Positions 63,990 to 64,000 of a stretch of DNA of 64,000 nt are shown piece after piece. Both the position numbers and the translations under genes were made by a program. This DNA comes from an uncultured Thalassotalea sp. Its GTDB lineage: Bacteria > Pseudomonadota > Gammaproteobacteria > Enterobacterales > Alteromonadaceae. The notes beneath the pieces were generated by a model. The model was not told the DNA's origin. It was given only the letters and a program-made list of their open reading frames with translations, and did no database searches. Where the stretch lies: the NCBI GenBank assembly GCA_947492575.1, contig CANLNK010000010.1, forward strand, positions 1-64,000, given 5' to 3'. Every line of letters starts with the position of its first letter. Position 1 is the first letter of the stretch.

Positions 63990-64000
63990 ATGTCACCTCA

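Noticed and set aside
1-64000. CRISPR arrays, prophage, integrons, toxin-antitoxin or defence islands
   Set aside because: No regularly spaced repeats, integrase, transposase, restriction or defence gene was seen; the window is core chromosome with only a small non-coding element and its remnant.

Overview
The window reads as a stretch of chromosome from a marine gammaproteobacterium of the Alteromonadales, most like Colwelliaceae (Colwellia or Thalassotalea type). This is an inference from gene content and order: an attenuated ilvGMEDA operon, divergent ilvY/ilvC, gmk-rpoZ-spoT-trmH-recG, a DcaP-type porin, DUF294 signalling protein plus exonuclease, and a PEP-CTERM protein. The DNA is moderately AT-rich. 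Almost all of it is ordinary core chromosome; I see no prophage, CRISPR array, plasmid function or transposase.

Layout. 1-110: 3' part of tRNA-Tyr and its terminator. 185-6987: MFS transporter, receiver-TPR protein, zinc-ribbon/Sel1 membrane protein, a small protein and a chemoreceptor. 7265-18309: branched-chain amino acid synthesis, with ilvC and its divergent regulator ilvY, comM, then a leader peptide with attenuator and ilvG-M-E-D-A. 18316-24576: SnoaL-like secreted protein, SPFH protein, a 279-bp MITE-like element, a membrane-bound XRE regulator, ubiK, rep and a solute-binding protein. 24745-34273: DUF885 lipoprotein, fermentative ldhA, then recG-trmH-ridA-spoT-rpoZ-gmk. 34490-41089: an AraC/AhpD/YrhK trio, an aromatic aminotransferase, DUF445, a periplasmic cyclophilin and a secreted modular endonuclease I. 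41448-46208: a light/DNA-repair cluster of cryptochrome DASH, DUF2256 and Fe-S photolyase, facing a flavin reductase, a Trp-rich protein and a CIA30 protein. 46904-55208: PEP-CTERM protein, greB, NYN protein, tex, solute-binding protein, porin and acs. 55494-59276: a sigma-54 two-component locus. 59399-63989: DUF417 membrane protein, a DksA-like zinc-finger protein and YdcH-like protein behind a probable FNR promoter, then exonuclease and DUF294 signalling protein.

The best candidate for an undescribed system is 55494-59276. A histidine kinase and an NtrC-type regulator face a small acidic periplasmic protein. Between them lie two divergent sigma-54-type promoters and a tandem palindromic repeat about midway. 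This is the regulatory design of E. coli zraP/zraSR, but the periplasmic protein shows no recognisable ZraP sequence and shares a short motif with the kinase's own periplasmic loop.

Other points of note are the complete ilv attenuator (26-residue leader with 13 Ile/Val/Leu codons, terminator and competing hairpin), the MITE-like element and a 15-bp remnant of its end that forms part of an FNR-like box before ldhA, and a pair of 13-bp repeats 33 bp apart before acs. All functional calls come from reading the protein sequences; no database search was run.
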